Assembly: GCF_000428845.1 (NCBI RefSeq)
Contig: NZ_AUAS01000005.1
Location: 434,001 to 498,000 of the forward strand
DNA: 64,000 bases
From: Dyadobacter alkalitolerans DSM 23607
GTDB taxonomy: Bacteria; Bacteroidota; Bacteroidia; Cytophagales; Spirosomataceae
Direction: 5' to 3'
The notes under the pieces are model-generated. The model had not been told where the DNA came from, made no database searches, and saw nothing but the letters and a program-made list of their open reading frames with translations. The first letter of the stretch is position 1. Each line of letters begins with the position of its first letter. A program made the translations under genes and the position numbers. Positions 27,871 to 36,281 of this stretch are shown here, in pieces.

Positions 27871-28536
27871 TTAGTTGTTACCAGGTTGAGGAATCAATCG
27901 CAGGTAAGGTTTGACCGTTTTCCAGCCTTCCGGATATTTCTCTTTTGCTTCTGCGTCCGAGACTGCCGGAACGATGATCACTTCATCGCCATTGTTCCAG
28001 TTTACAGGAGTGGCAACCCTGTGCCGGGCAGTCAGCTGCATAGAGTCTAGCACGCGCAGTATTTCGTTGAAATTCCGGCCCGTGGTCATCGGATAGGTCA
28101 TATTTAGCTTAATTCTTTTGTCTGGTCCGATGATGAAAACGGAGCGCACAGCTTGGTTGGTCATTGCAGTGCGGCCTTCCGAAGTGCCGGGTTCTTCCGC
28201 CGGCAGCATATCGTAAAGTTTGGCAACTGTTAGATCGGGATCACCGATCATTGGATAATTAACTGCATAACCCTGCGTTTCCTCAATGTCTTTTTCCCAT
28301 TTGAAATGACTTTCCACCGGATCCACGCTTAATCCGATCACCTTGCAATTGCGCCGCGCAAACTCGGGAGCAAGCTTGGCCATATATCCAAGTTCGGTGG
28401 TGCAGACAGGCGTAAAATCTTTGGGATGAGAAAAAAGAATCCCCCAGCTCTCTCCCAACCATTCGTGAAATTGAATCGGGCCCTGTGTTGTGTCAGCATG
28501 AAAATCAGGAGCAATATCATTCAATCGGAGGCTCAT
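27871..28536 (-). CDS. 1-Cys peroxiredoxin, Prx6 class
   Basis: I place the start at 28536 (MSLRLNDIAPDFHADT), which gives the usual length of 222 residues; a longer in-frame extension has no family support. The peroxidatic cysteine lies in DFTPVCTTELG. The downstream block GLSVDPVESHFKWEKDI and the C-terminal LRLIPQPG are Prx6-like. It reduces peroxides in the cytoplasm. The gene is followed immediately by the sulfide:quinone-like flavoprotein gene, which suggests a joint role in thiol or reactive-sulfur metabolism. Confidence 0.93.
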   Translation of the reverse strand: MSLRLNDIAPDFHADTTQGPIQFHEWLGESWGILFSHPKDFTPVCTTELGYMAKLAPEFARRNCKVIGLSVDPVESHFKWEKDIEETQGYAVNYPMIGDPDLTVAKLYDMLPAEEPGTSEGRTAMTNQAVRSVFIIGPDKRIKLNMTYPMTTGRNFNEILRVLDSMQLTARHRVATPVNWNNGDEVIIVPAVSDAEAKEKYPEGWKTVKPYLRLIPQPGNN

Positions 28537-28586
28537 AGCATTGTAGTTAAATTTGTGGATAGATATAATTAATTGTTGTTGATCAC

Positions 28587-28784
28587 TTACAAAAGCATGT
28601 AGCGCTTCTTGCACGTTTCGCATTGGTAACTCTCGGCTTTGACAGTGCCCAAAGAAAGGAGCCTGGCAAGCCTGCTGGCGATTGATTTTTTTGGAGCAAT
28701 GACCAGATTCCCACCGCACGCCAAACAGCGAATTCCCAGGATGGTCTTTTTTACAATAATTTTGTCCAGATCTATCAGCCCCAT
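28587..28784 (-). CDS. Small zinc-ribbon protein
   Basis: A 65-residue protein with two CxxC knuckles, CLACGG near residue 20 and CETC near residue 56, separated by a basic stretch (PKKSIASRLARLLS). The pattern predicts one zinc ribbon. It is encoded 50 bases before the peroxiredoxin gene on the same strand and is probably co-transcribed with it. No named family is recognised. A nucleic-acid or protein contact role is inference. Confidence 0.75.
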   Translation of the reverse strand: MGLIDLDKIIVKKTILGIRCLACGGNLVIAPKKSIASRLARLLSLGTVKAESYQCETCKKRYMLL

Positions 28785-28834
28785 AGCATTACCAAAGGTG
28801 GCTCTGGCTGATTATTCGGTCAAAAAAAAGGGAC

Positions 28835-28874
28835 GAACGCGGCAGGTTCGGGATAGAATGCGGCAAGTTTGGGA
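28835..28874 (-). promoter_or_regulatory. Two 19-bp direct repeats with 21-bp spacing upstream of the zinc-ribbon gene
   Basis: The word gaacgcggcaggttcggga at 28835 recurs as gaatgcggcaagtttggga at 28856, matching at 16 of 19 positions with a period of exactly 21 bases (two helical turns). The repeats lie 51-90 bases upstream of the zinc-ribbon start. A LytTR regulator, a class that binds direct repeats with this type of spacing, is encoded just upstream. Confidence 0.5.
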
Positions 28875-28881
28875 AACGGGT

Positions 28882-29622
28882 TCAGGCGTGTTTGATGCCT
28901 AGCGAACTGAAAAGCTCGTCCCTGTAAGATTTTCCAATGGGCAGTTTGATGCCTTGCATTGAAATTTCGTTTGGAAAAATATCCTCAATCAGGTTCACAT
29001 TGACTGAAAAGCGCCGGTGGATTCGGGCGAATGCCGTCGGGTCGAGCTGGTGGACAAAATCGTTGATCGTTGAGCGCACCATAATCTTTTTTTGCGAGGT
29101 CAAATGCAAAAGCACATAATTGCCTTCGCTTTCCAGGTAAAGCAATTCATCAAAAAAAACCTTTCTGAAAACATAGCCATCCTTCACAAACATGTAATTT
29201 TTGAGTGGATTGGAGGCGGTCCTGACCGGTTTCACTTCGGCAAGGTTTCCGGTAAAATTGTTAAAGGCAATTTCAATGGCAGCAAAAAGCTCTTCTTTTG
29301 CAAATGGCTTAACAATGTATGCATGCGGTTTGACCTTTTTGGCGCGCTCAATCGTCTCGACGTCACTGTTTGCAGTCAGGAAAATAAAAGGAAGCTTATG
29401 GGTTTCGTTAAGCTTTTCGGCGACATCGAAACCGTCTTTCCGGCCTGCCAGCTGAATATCAAGCAGCACCAGATCAGGTTTTTCATCTTCAAGCATATTA
29501 ATAGCTTCGGTGTAATTGATTGACGGGCCACAATGTGCATAGCCCAGCTCTTCAAGCATATTAACGATCGTGCGGGCGATGACAAGCTCGTCTTCTACCA
29601 CGCCTATTTTCAGAACACTCAT
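28882..29622 (-). CDS. LytTR family response regulator
   Basis: The start at 29622 (MSVLKIGVVEDELV) removes a non-conserved extension that would overlap the kinase gene. The receiver domain (1-125) has the phospho-acceptor in LVLLDIQLAG. The C-terminal LytTR DNA-binding domain covers residues about 145-246 (VFFDELLYLESEGNYVLLH and AFARIHRRFSVNV). The gene starts 4 bases after the stop of a Reg_prop histidine kinase, so the two should be a signalling pair. Possible binding sites are the direct repeats at 28835. Confidence 0.93.
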   Translation of the reverse strand: MSVLKIGVVEDELVIARTIVNMLEELGYAHCGPSINYTEAINMLEDEKPDLVLLDIQLAGRKDGFDVAEKLNETHKLPFIFLTANSDVETIERAKKVKPHAYIVKPFAKEELFAAIEIAFNNFTGNLAEVKPVRTASNPLKNYMFVKDGYVFRKVFFDELLYLESEGNYVLLHLTSQKKIMVRSTINDFVHQLDPTAFARIHRRFSVNVNLIEDIFPNEISMQGIKLPIGKSYRDELFSSLGIKHA

Positions 29623-29626
29623 GGTT

Positions 29627-32600
29627 TTAATCTTGATTTTTTCGAACGTCGCGAGTCGTAAAATTAATAGTAAATTTAGCACCACCATCGGTTACATACT
29701 GAACTCTGCCTCCGATCTGCCTGCTAAGATCATTGATCAGCTGTAACCCAAGCGTTGATGCTTTATTAAAGTTCAGATTTTCCGGCAGACCGGGACCATT
29801 ATCCATGTAATCCAGCTGATATTTACCTTCTCCCATCTGACTGATTTTCAATTCAATACTCCCTGGTTGCACCTTAGCAAACGCATACTTGAATGAGTTG
29901 GTCAGCAATTCGTTCAATATCAAACCAAGCGGAACGGCAGAGTCAATATCCAGGTGAACCTCAGGTATGTTAATGGTAACATTAACCTTTTTTTGATACT
30001 GAAAAACGCTTTGCACTTGCTTGCACAAGTCCTCAATAAACCTTTTCAGGTCAATGGTGCTCAGGTCTTCAAACTGGTAAAGGTTTTGGTGAATCAATGC
30101 GATGCTGCGGACGCGATTGCGGCCCTCCTGCAAAGCCTCTCGGGCCGTTTCATCTGTTAAAGTTTTGCTTTGCAGTTCGAGTAATCCCGAGATAACCTGC
30201 AAATTATTTTTTACGCGGTGATGGATCTCTTTCATAAGCACATCCTTCTCCGATAGTAAAGCCGATTGCTCCGAAAGCGACTGCTTCAATTGTGCCGTCC
30301 GCTCGTTAACAATTTGCTCCAAACGCCTCTTTTCGTAGGCTAATTGCTTTAATCTGAGACGGATAGTCCAGTAAACGCCAAGCGTAAACAGCGTCAATGC
30401 GAGCAGTATGAACCACCATTGGAAATAAACAGGCTTCAGGACCGTGATCGGAATGTTCAGCTCACGCTTATTCCATGCCCCTTCCCTATTCTGGGCTCTT
30501 ATGCGCAGCGCAAAGTCCCCATAAGGCAACCCACTTATCCGCACCGAGTTTTCATTAATATAATTCCAGTCAGTGTCCAATCCTTCAATTTTATAGGCAT
30601 ACCGGTGACTTTCGTTTTTTGTAAAATCCAACAATTGGAAGTCCAGCGTAAAAAACTTATCGTCGGGTTTTAATACAATTTTTCGTTCGCTCAGCAAGAC
30701 ATTGGTTTTATTGACCAGCTCACTTTGCGACCCTATAAACTGATTGAATACAATGATCTGCAAAGGAACTTCCAGACCGGAACTGTCCGTACGGAATTCA
30801 CGCGGATCAAACGCATTCACGCCGTTTAACCCACCAAAAAACAGCCAGCCGTCGCTGGACTTAAATGAGGATGTGCGGTTAAATTCGTTGTGAGAAATGC
30901 CGTCGATAGTTGTGTAAGTGTTGACCGAAAAGTTTTTCCGATTGAAACGGATTAACCCATAATCAGAACTGATCCAAAGGTTTTCGAACGCATCCGGCTC
31001 GATTCTGTACAAAACATCGGAAGGAAAACCGGCGGTAATGTTGAACTGTTTTGAGTGATTGGTCTTAGGATTCCAACGATAAAGCCCCTCGCCATTCGTA
31101 GCAAGCCAGAAAATGCCGTCGGGGTCCTGATAGGCGTCCAAGAGGCTTAGCCCGTTTAAAAAGCCCGATTGCCGTTTCTCCATTGACAAGTTATAGGAAC
31201 CTTTTTTGGTATCCCCAGGAGCATAAATCAGTTTATATAACCCATTCTCCGCAACGGCCCATAAAATCCGCGTTTTGTCGGCAAAAAACCTGTAAACGAA
31301 TTTTGCCTCGGCACCTGTTTTTGTAATCGGTATGGAATCAAACTGGTTGGTTCTTGAGTTAAAAACCGAAAAACCATTCGTCCTGCCTAACAGCAAAAGA
31401 CTGTCATTCAGCGAATGCATCGACCAGATCTCGGATCCTAAGCTTTTGGTATAAGTGACGGTCTTATTTTTGGCATCATCATATCGCGAAAGCGCATAAC
31501 CCCCACTGTACAATGCTGACTGGTGTTTGATGAGTGCATAGTTAATGAACTGATTCCTGACAGCTTGCATTTTTCCTCCATTTTGCGAAAAAGTATGCGC
31601 CCAAATGTTGGCGGCGACCTTCCCGTTCCGGTCTGCATAGATGCCGCGGGCCTGGCTGTTGGGCTCAATGGATTGCTGGCTGGTTGAAAAGTAAGGCTGG
31701 AACCGGTTCTTTTTGAGCGTCAGCTGAAAAACGCCTAGTGAAGTGCAAAGCCAGAGGTTACCCAATGCATCGGGAAAGAGCTGGTAGATAAACAGGTTTT
31801 CAAAACCTTTTAGCTCCGAATGATCAATGACTTTCAAGAAGGCGCTTTTGTTCCATAAATAAAGCGCATCGGTAGGAATGTAGAATGCAGCCCCGCCACT
31901 GCCGGTGGCCGCACAAACCTGGAACCAATAACGATTCTTCACCGGTTCAAGGTTGTATCTGGCAGGGTCCTTAACCAATGTAAGTTTTCCATTCGGGTCC
32001 AGCTTGCCCACAGCGAATTGATCGGTGTTGCTGGCTGTGTTATAGGTGATCAAAAGCTCATTATTATTTGCAAAACCAATGGGCAATGAGCGCAACACAT
32101 CATGCTGTTGAAATGTAATCACCGTGTCAGGGGTGATTAGGAACTGCTTTTCCTGATTGTTCAATTTCAACAAGACTTTCCCTTCCATGAACGCGCAGAA
32201 GGGCCCGGTTGTCCGATAGTCAATTGGAGCCTTTTTGTCCCAATCCTTCATTTTGAAGCGAAGCCGGAACCCCTTTTTGGCTGAATAGAGCCAGTAACGA
32301 AAAGGAAAAGCGGTCAGAAAGCAAACCTCCCCCGTGCCATCGTTCGCCACCCAATACACGTCACGCTCTTTGAAAGGCAGGTCAGGAAATGCAGCTGTCA
32401 ATGTTTTCACCTCTCGCGTCGTCGCATCGATCACATCCACTTTTCCATTAGTCATCAGCTGAAAACCAGTGCTGCCGTATTGGACAAAAAGGCGATTGGC
32501 GTTATCCTTCGCTAGCTGAACCACCTTATTCTCCTGCAACTTATCACGCTGCCGGGTAAATAGTAAGGAATTTCGGCCGTCATAGCGATTTAACCCGTTG

Positions 32601-32836
32601 CGCGTTCCAAACCAAAGAAACCCTGCATTGTCCTGAATTCCGCAGAAAACTTCATGCGACGCCAGCCCATCTTCAATGGATAGCAGCCGTTTGGTAACGG
32701 AAAATTCTGAGTTGTCTTGAGCAGAATTACTTTGCGCATGCAGAACATGCACATTAAAAATCGACACCAAAACCCAAAGGCTGAAAAGGAGGGATCGCAA
32801 ACGCTTTTGCCTTGATATGGAAGCTGTTTTGGGCAT
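29627..32836 (-). CDS. Reg_prop/Y_Y_Y sensor histidine kinase of the HisKA_2 type
   Basis: I choose the start at 32836 (MPKTASISRQKRLRSLLFS) because it puts a signal peptide ending in VLHAQ at the N-terminus; a longer frame from 32929 is possible. The periplasmic part holds ligand-binding propeller repeats (FLWFGTRNGLNRYDG is the first) followed by a Y_Y_Y domain (SHRYAYKIEGLDTDWNY). One transmembrane helix (WWFILLALTLFTLGVYW) leads to a cytoplasmic HisKA_2 domain with the acceptor histidine near residue 871 (KEIHHRVKNNLQV) and an HATPase domain. It should phosphorylate the adjacent LytTR regulator. The ligand is unknown; such sensors often detect glycans or envelope cues. Confidence 0.92.
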   Translation of the reverse strand: MPKTASISRQKRLRSLLFSLWVLVSIFNVHVLHAQSNSAQDNSEFSVTKRLLSIEDGLASHEVFCGIQDNAGFLWFGTRNGLNRYDGRNSLLFTRQRDKLQENKVVQLAKDNANRLFVQYGSTGFQLMTNGKVDVIDATTREVKTLTAAFPDLPFKERDVYWVANDGTGEVCFLTAFPFRYWLYSAKKGFRLRFKMKDWDKKAPIDYRTTGPFCAFMEGKVLLKLNNQEKQFLITPDTVITFQQHDVLRSLPIGFANNNELLITYNTASNTDQFAVGKLDPNGKLTLVKDPARYNLEPVKNRYWFQVCAATGSGGAAFYIPTDALYLWNKSAFLKVIDHSELKGFENLFIYQLFPDALGNLWLCTSLGVFQLTLKKNRFQPYFSTSQQSIEPNSQARGIYADRNGKVAANIWAHTFSQNGGKMQAVRNQFINYALIKHQSALYSGGYALSRYDDAKNKTVTYTKSLGSEIWSMHSLNDSLLLLGRTNGFSVFNSRTNQFDSIPITKTGAEAKFVYRFFADKTRILWAVAENGLYKLIYAPGDTKKGSYNLSMEKRQSGFLNGLSLLDAYQDPDGIFWLATNGEGLYRWNPKTNHSKQFNITAGFPSDVLYRIEPDAFENLWISSDYGLIRFNRKNFSVNTYTTIDGISHNEFNRTSSFKSSDGWLFFGGLNGVNAFDPREFRTDSSGLEVPLQIIVFNQFIGSQSELVNKTNVLLSERKIVLKPDDKFFTLDFQLLDFTKNESHRYAYKIEGLDTDWNYINENSVRISGLPYGDFALRIRAQNREGAWNKRELNIPITVLKPVYFQWWFILLALTLFTLGVYWTIRLRLKQLAYEKRRLEQIVNERTAQLKQSLSEQSALLSEKDVLMKEIHHRVKNNLQVISGLLELQSKTLTDETAREALQEGRNRVRSIALIHQNLYQFEDLSTIDLKRFIEDLCKQVQSVFQYQKKVNVTINIPEVHLDIDSAVPLGLILNELLTNSFKYAFAKVQPGSIELKISQMGEGKYQLDYMDNGPGLPENLNFNKASTLGLQLINDLSRQIGGRVQYVTDGGAKFTINFTTRDVRKNQD

Positions 32837-33253
32837 TTCAGGAACGTAGGAGTATTTGTAAAAGTCAAAGTAAAAGTGTGAGCGGCTTTCATCATACTCT
32901 TTTTTCGATTTGAGCAAATGTGTTTTCAATAAAAGCTGGCAGCCCGGAAAATCCGCTTAAACCGCATTGGAATAACGGTCAGGGTGAATGGGCGCTTCTA
33001 GATCGCATACCAGTTACACTATTGTTTATTTATGATATGGATAAAAAAGCTATTTTCTCTAACCAGCTAGCATTTGGTCCGACATTTGTTCCGTTGCGGG
33101 TACGAAAAGCGTGGTAATCGATTGATTATAAGGCTCTCTACTTATTCGGGGGGTCAGAAGGGTGGTCAATAGTTATTTGATCATGCCAATGTCTTTCTTT
33201 GAGATTAAAGTGAACTCCTAGGATACTAGACAACTCATCCAAAATAAATTAAA
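32837..33253. other. Gene-free stretch with a possible insertion-sequence scar
   Basis: No credible gene. The word gtcagaagggtggtcaat near 33156 resembles the short repeats at the ends of IS21-family elements as I remember them. No transposase remnant is readable. The composition becomes AT-rich toward the pseudogene that follows. Confidence 0.35.
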
Positions 33254-33750
33254 GTGTGGGATGCTATTGAGATAGAAGAAGCCATTTCATCCCTTGCAGA
33301 GCAACCTTTTGATTTTGCACAATTTCCCTATGCTTTTCTAGAGGTTTTCGGTAACAAAGAAACGACCATTAAACGTCTCAAATCTGGTAACAGCAACAAG
33401 TCAGATGTTGAAGGCGGCGTCTTGCAGCAAAATAACATCCATATCGCTGTTTGTGACGTAGGCCAGGAAATGGAGACGCTTTTACGTTTAACATGAGCGC
33501 TCGGAGAAACATATTAGGAACTGGACAGCAAAGTTTCCCTATGTGAACGGGCAACTGTTTTCTGGATCAGTTGAGGTTCCCAAGTTCAACAAAATAGCTC
33601 GTTCCCATCTGCTGCACGGCGGCAACCTGGACTGGAAAAAAAATCAATCCGGATATTTTTGGCTCGATGATCCAGGCAGTTGCTGATGATGAAGAACGTA
33701 GTGCCTTAGGAATGCACTACACTTCGGTGCCCAACATTTTAAAAGTATTA
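33254..33750 (+). pseudogene. Remnant of an MmeI-family type IIL restriction-modification enzyme
   Basis: The first piece (33254-33496) reads EEAISSLAEQPFDFAQFPY, then NKETTIKRLKSGNSN and GGVLQQNNIHIAVC, which matches the N-terminal part of MmeI-like DNA methyltransferases. After a stop, a second piece in another frame (about 33503-33650) reads NWTAKFPYVNGQLFSGSVEV, then KIARSHLLHGGNLDW. A one-base slip in a run of A then gives INPDIFGSMIQAVADDEERS and LGMHYTSVPNILKVL up to about 33750. These blocks occur in the same order in the family, but about 150 residues between the pieces and all of the methyltransferase and target-recognition region are gone. The gene is dead. It shows that this position once held a restriction system. 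Confidence 0.85.
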
Positions 33751-34334
33751 ATGCATCACGCTAGCACTGCTGTTGGTTGTTTAAATTCGTAGAATATCAG
33801 AAGAACAATAATACTTCAGCTGCATTTGTTTCAACAAGTTCAATGTGCCGGTTTGTAACTTCGTCTTTATTGGGCGAATAATATATAATTTTTTTATTAC
33901 CTGAAATTGGTTAAAGCAACTTGAACAGACGCCAGCAAACAATGGTAATAGTCTGATCCTGGCTTTCCTCAAATGCTACCCGCTCGGAAAGCAGCGATAA
34001 CTAATCCTTTGCACCACTCCGTAAAACGGATTTTATTTTGGTAATACCGTCAACATAACTTTTTGTAAGTGAGGACTACTTATAATAAAAAAGTAACCTT
34101 TCTTGTTTAGTTCAGATATACTACCGTTTGTGCAGACCAGCAAACGGTCCCTCTTGTACTTATTAAAGGGAACAAAGTATCGAGCTGACTTTGTAAGCCA
34201 CAAAATCTAAGATCCTCCGGGTTCTTTACTTAAAGATTTTATTTCACGGATTGTTTTTTAGAAAAGCAGTTGATAAACAAATGTCTAACCTTAAAAAGTA
34301 GACATTTTGTTTATCTTCATTCGCAATAATTAAC
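33751..34334. other. AT-rich gene-free stretch after the restriction-modification remnant
   Basis: No frame here has family-like content on either strand. An 8-base inverted repeat (accgtttg at 34123, caaacggt at 34141) could form a small hairpin. No promoter or RNA gene is recognised. Confidence 0.5.
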
Positions 34335-35243
34335 CTACAATTTACTGGTAGCTGAATCAAGAATCGCATCTTTATGCTCTGTTAAAAATTCCTGAAGTGT
34401 CTTGGCTGGTCTTCCAAGGACGTAGGGAATATCATTTTGGACCATAGACATATATGACATTCTCCCATCGAGCATCTGTGTGACAAAATCGATGTTGGCT
34501 CTCGTATACCAGCTCTCTGCCCCCTGGGACGTCAGCGTTTCAACCAATTCGACAAAACCTTCAAGACCTTTGTTTTCGTGCTTGATTTCAACTCCGGTAA
34601 CCTCGCTTAAAAGTTCAGCAATTTCTTGTCCGTTAAAGCTTTCTACGCTCAACCAATAATGTTGCCCACCATGGCGTTGCGGCCCTTCAAGGAGTGCTTT
34701 TGCTGCAACCGCAGCTATATCACTTGAGGCAATGTAGCCGACTCTTCGGTCATCCCAGTAGCTTGTGTAAGTGTGATTCTTAGGTATATAAAGCCCTGTG
34801 AATACTTCCATAAACATATTTGGATGCAGATGCGTCCAGGCAATACCGCTGGCTTCAATGTATTTTTCGATCATCTGATGCCAGGCAAAATGCGCATCGG
34901 TGGTATCCCACTCAGCGAAAACGCCCACATGCACAATATGGCTGACACCTGCTTTCTTTGCAGCATCTACCAATGTTTTGCTCTGTGTGAGCATGGCAAC
35001 CGTGTAGCCGGTTAGCAGAAAGACACGATCAACACCCGCAAGGGCAAGCGCAAATGTCCTTGGGTCATCAAGATCCAGGTATTTACAGTCCTTTCCTTCG
35101 CTGATGAGCTGCTCTACGACATCCTGTTTGCGCGAGGTAATCCGTACTTTCACCCCTTGGCCTTCCAGATCTTTTACAACCTGACTGCCGATCGTTCCAC
35201 TGGCACCCAGGACAAGGACCGTTGGTTGTTGATTGTTTTCCAT
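34335..35243 (-). CDS. NmrA-like NAD(P)-binding protein (atypical SDR)
   Basis: The start at 35243 (MENNQQPTVLVLGASG) fits the family; a longer frame lacks support. The 302-residue protein has the dinucleotide motif GASGTIG and the typical HVGVFAEW and HLHPNMFMEVF segments of NmrA/quinone-oxidoreductase-2-like proteins. These sense the NADP(H) state or reduce small carbonyls or quinones. It lies at the 3' end of a leftward cluster with two flavin monooxygenases and an RND pump, although 187 bases separate it from the next gene upstream. Confidence 0.85.
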   Translation of the reverse strand: MENNQQPTVLVLGASGTIGSQVVKDLEGQGVKVRITSRKQDVVEQLISEGKDCKYLDLDDPRTFALALAGVDRVFLLTGYTVAMLTQSKTLVDAAKKAGVSHIVHVGVFAEWDTTDAHFAWHQMIEKYIEASGIAWTHLHPNMFMEVFTGLYIPKNHTYTSYWDDRRVGYIASSDIAAVAAKALLEGPQRHGGQHYWLSVESFNGQEIAELLSEVTGVEIKHENKGLEGFVELVETLTSQGAESWYTRANIDFVTQMLDGRMSYMSMVQNDIPYVLGRPAKTLQEFLTEHKDAILDSATSKL

Positions 35244-35430
35244 TTGAGTTTGTATTGAATAATATTTTATAAAATGATTCGGTTGGTAGGACTGTAAGCT
35301 AAGGCGTCGCATTTGAAAAATTGGTAGCAGTGCCCAAACCATGCCACTGCTGCATTGTATTTAACTAGTGTGTAATGGGAAAAAGCTTGTATGCTCCCAG
35401 GGGGGCCTTCATTCAGGCCAGTTATTTATT

Positions 35431-36174
35431 CTACTTTTTCCCTATCTGAAGTAAACGGTTACCGGCTAAGATTTCTTCGTATGAAGGCCAGGAATCCATT
35501 TTCCTTAGGTTGTCCATGATGAAATCGCGGATTGCAGGGGCTTTCCCTTTTTCAGCATTAGCAAGTGCCTGTTCTAATTCGGCTTCACTTAATTCAGTAC
35601 AGTAGGCTGGCGTGCCGGGCTGCTGTCGCCAGGATTCGGCCAGACTTCCGCCATCAACGGTATCAAAACCGGTAAGATCAACCAGTTGAGTGGCTACTTT
35701 TTTATGTTCCTGATTATCTCCTGCTATCGAAATTGCTACTCTTGCTTCCGCACCGGCTATTTTGCCTTTGTGTTTCAAGGTGCCTTCCAAAATATTATTA
35801 AACACCTTCACAAGCGGGCGGTTCAGTATACCGGAGATATATTCGCTTTCAGATATTTGTTCCAATTCGGCAATCTCACCGTCCCTGAACGGATAATAGT
35901 TTGAAGTATCCATTACGACCACATCATCAGGAACCTCTTGCAATAAGTCCTTAGGCAAATCTCTGTAAGCATTGAAGGGCATAGAGAAGATGATGGCATC
36001 TACGTCTTTGACCACACCCCTTAAAGTTGCCGCAGTTGCGCCCAAACCGGCAGCTATTTTTTCCAATTCAGGCATTGCCCTGGTATTGGTAACTTTTACA
36101 TAATGTCCTGCCTGAGAAAACTTTTTGGCTAAAATGCTGCCAATGGCACCTGTTCCTACGATTCCTATTTTCAT
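35431..36174 (-). CDS. NADP-binding protein of the F420-dependent NADP reductase class
   Basis: A 247-residue protein. The N-terminal Rossmann motif is KIGIVGTGAIGSILAKKF, and the central block DAIIFSMPFNAYRDLP is typical of the F420H2:NADP oxidoreductase-like family. Bacteroidota are not known to make F420, so the cofactor is more likely NADPH with another partner. The C-terminal region (LTGFDTVDGGSLAESWRQQP) matches related proteins. It sits next to two luciferase-like monooxygenases, which need reduced flavin, so supplying reducing power is a reasonable inference. Confidence 0.8.
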   Translation of the reverse strand: MKIGIVGTGAIGSILAKKFSQAGHYVKVTNTRAMPELEKIAAGLGATAATLRGVVKDVDAIIFSMPFNAYRDLPKDLLQEVPDDVVVMDTSNYYPFRDGEIAELEQISESEYISGILNRPLVKVFNNILEGTLKHKGKIAGAEARVAISIAGDNQEHKKVATQLVDLTGFDTVDGGSLAESWRQQPGTPAYCTELSEAELEQALANAEKGKAPAIRDFIMDNLRKMDSWPSYEEILAGNRLLQIGKK

Positions 36175-36281
36175 GTTTTTAAAATTTAGTTGTTTATAAT
36201 TTTTATTTTAAACCTGCGATTCGGGATGTTATATGTGGGATTTTGCATAAAATTGTAAGTAATGTAGCGGGTTACTGGACC

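Noticed and set aside
27871..28719. Longer peroxiredoxin start at 28719
   Set aside because: The extra 61 residues overlap the zinc-ribbon gene in another frame and have no family similarity; the start at 28536 gives the normal length.
33781..33972. Minus-strand frame of 63 residues in the AT-rich interval
   Set aside because: It has no recognisable motif or plausible neighbour, and lies in decaying DNA.
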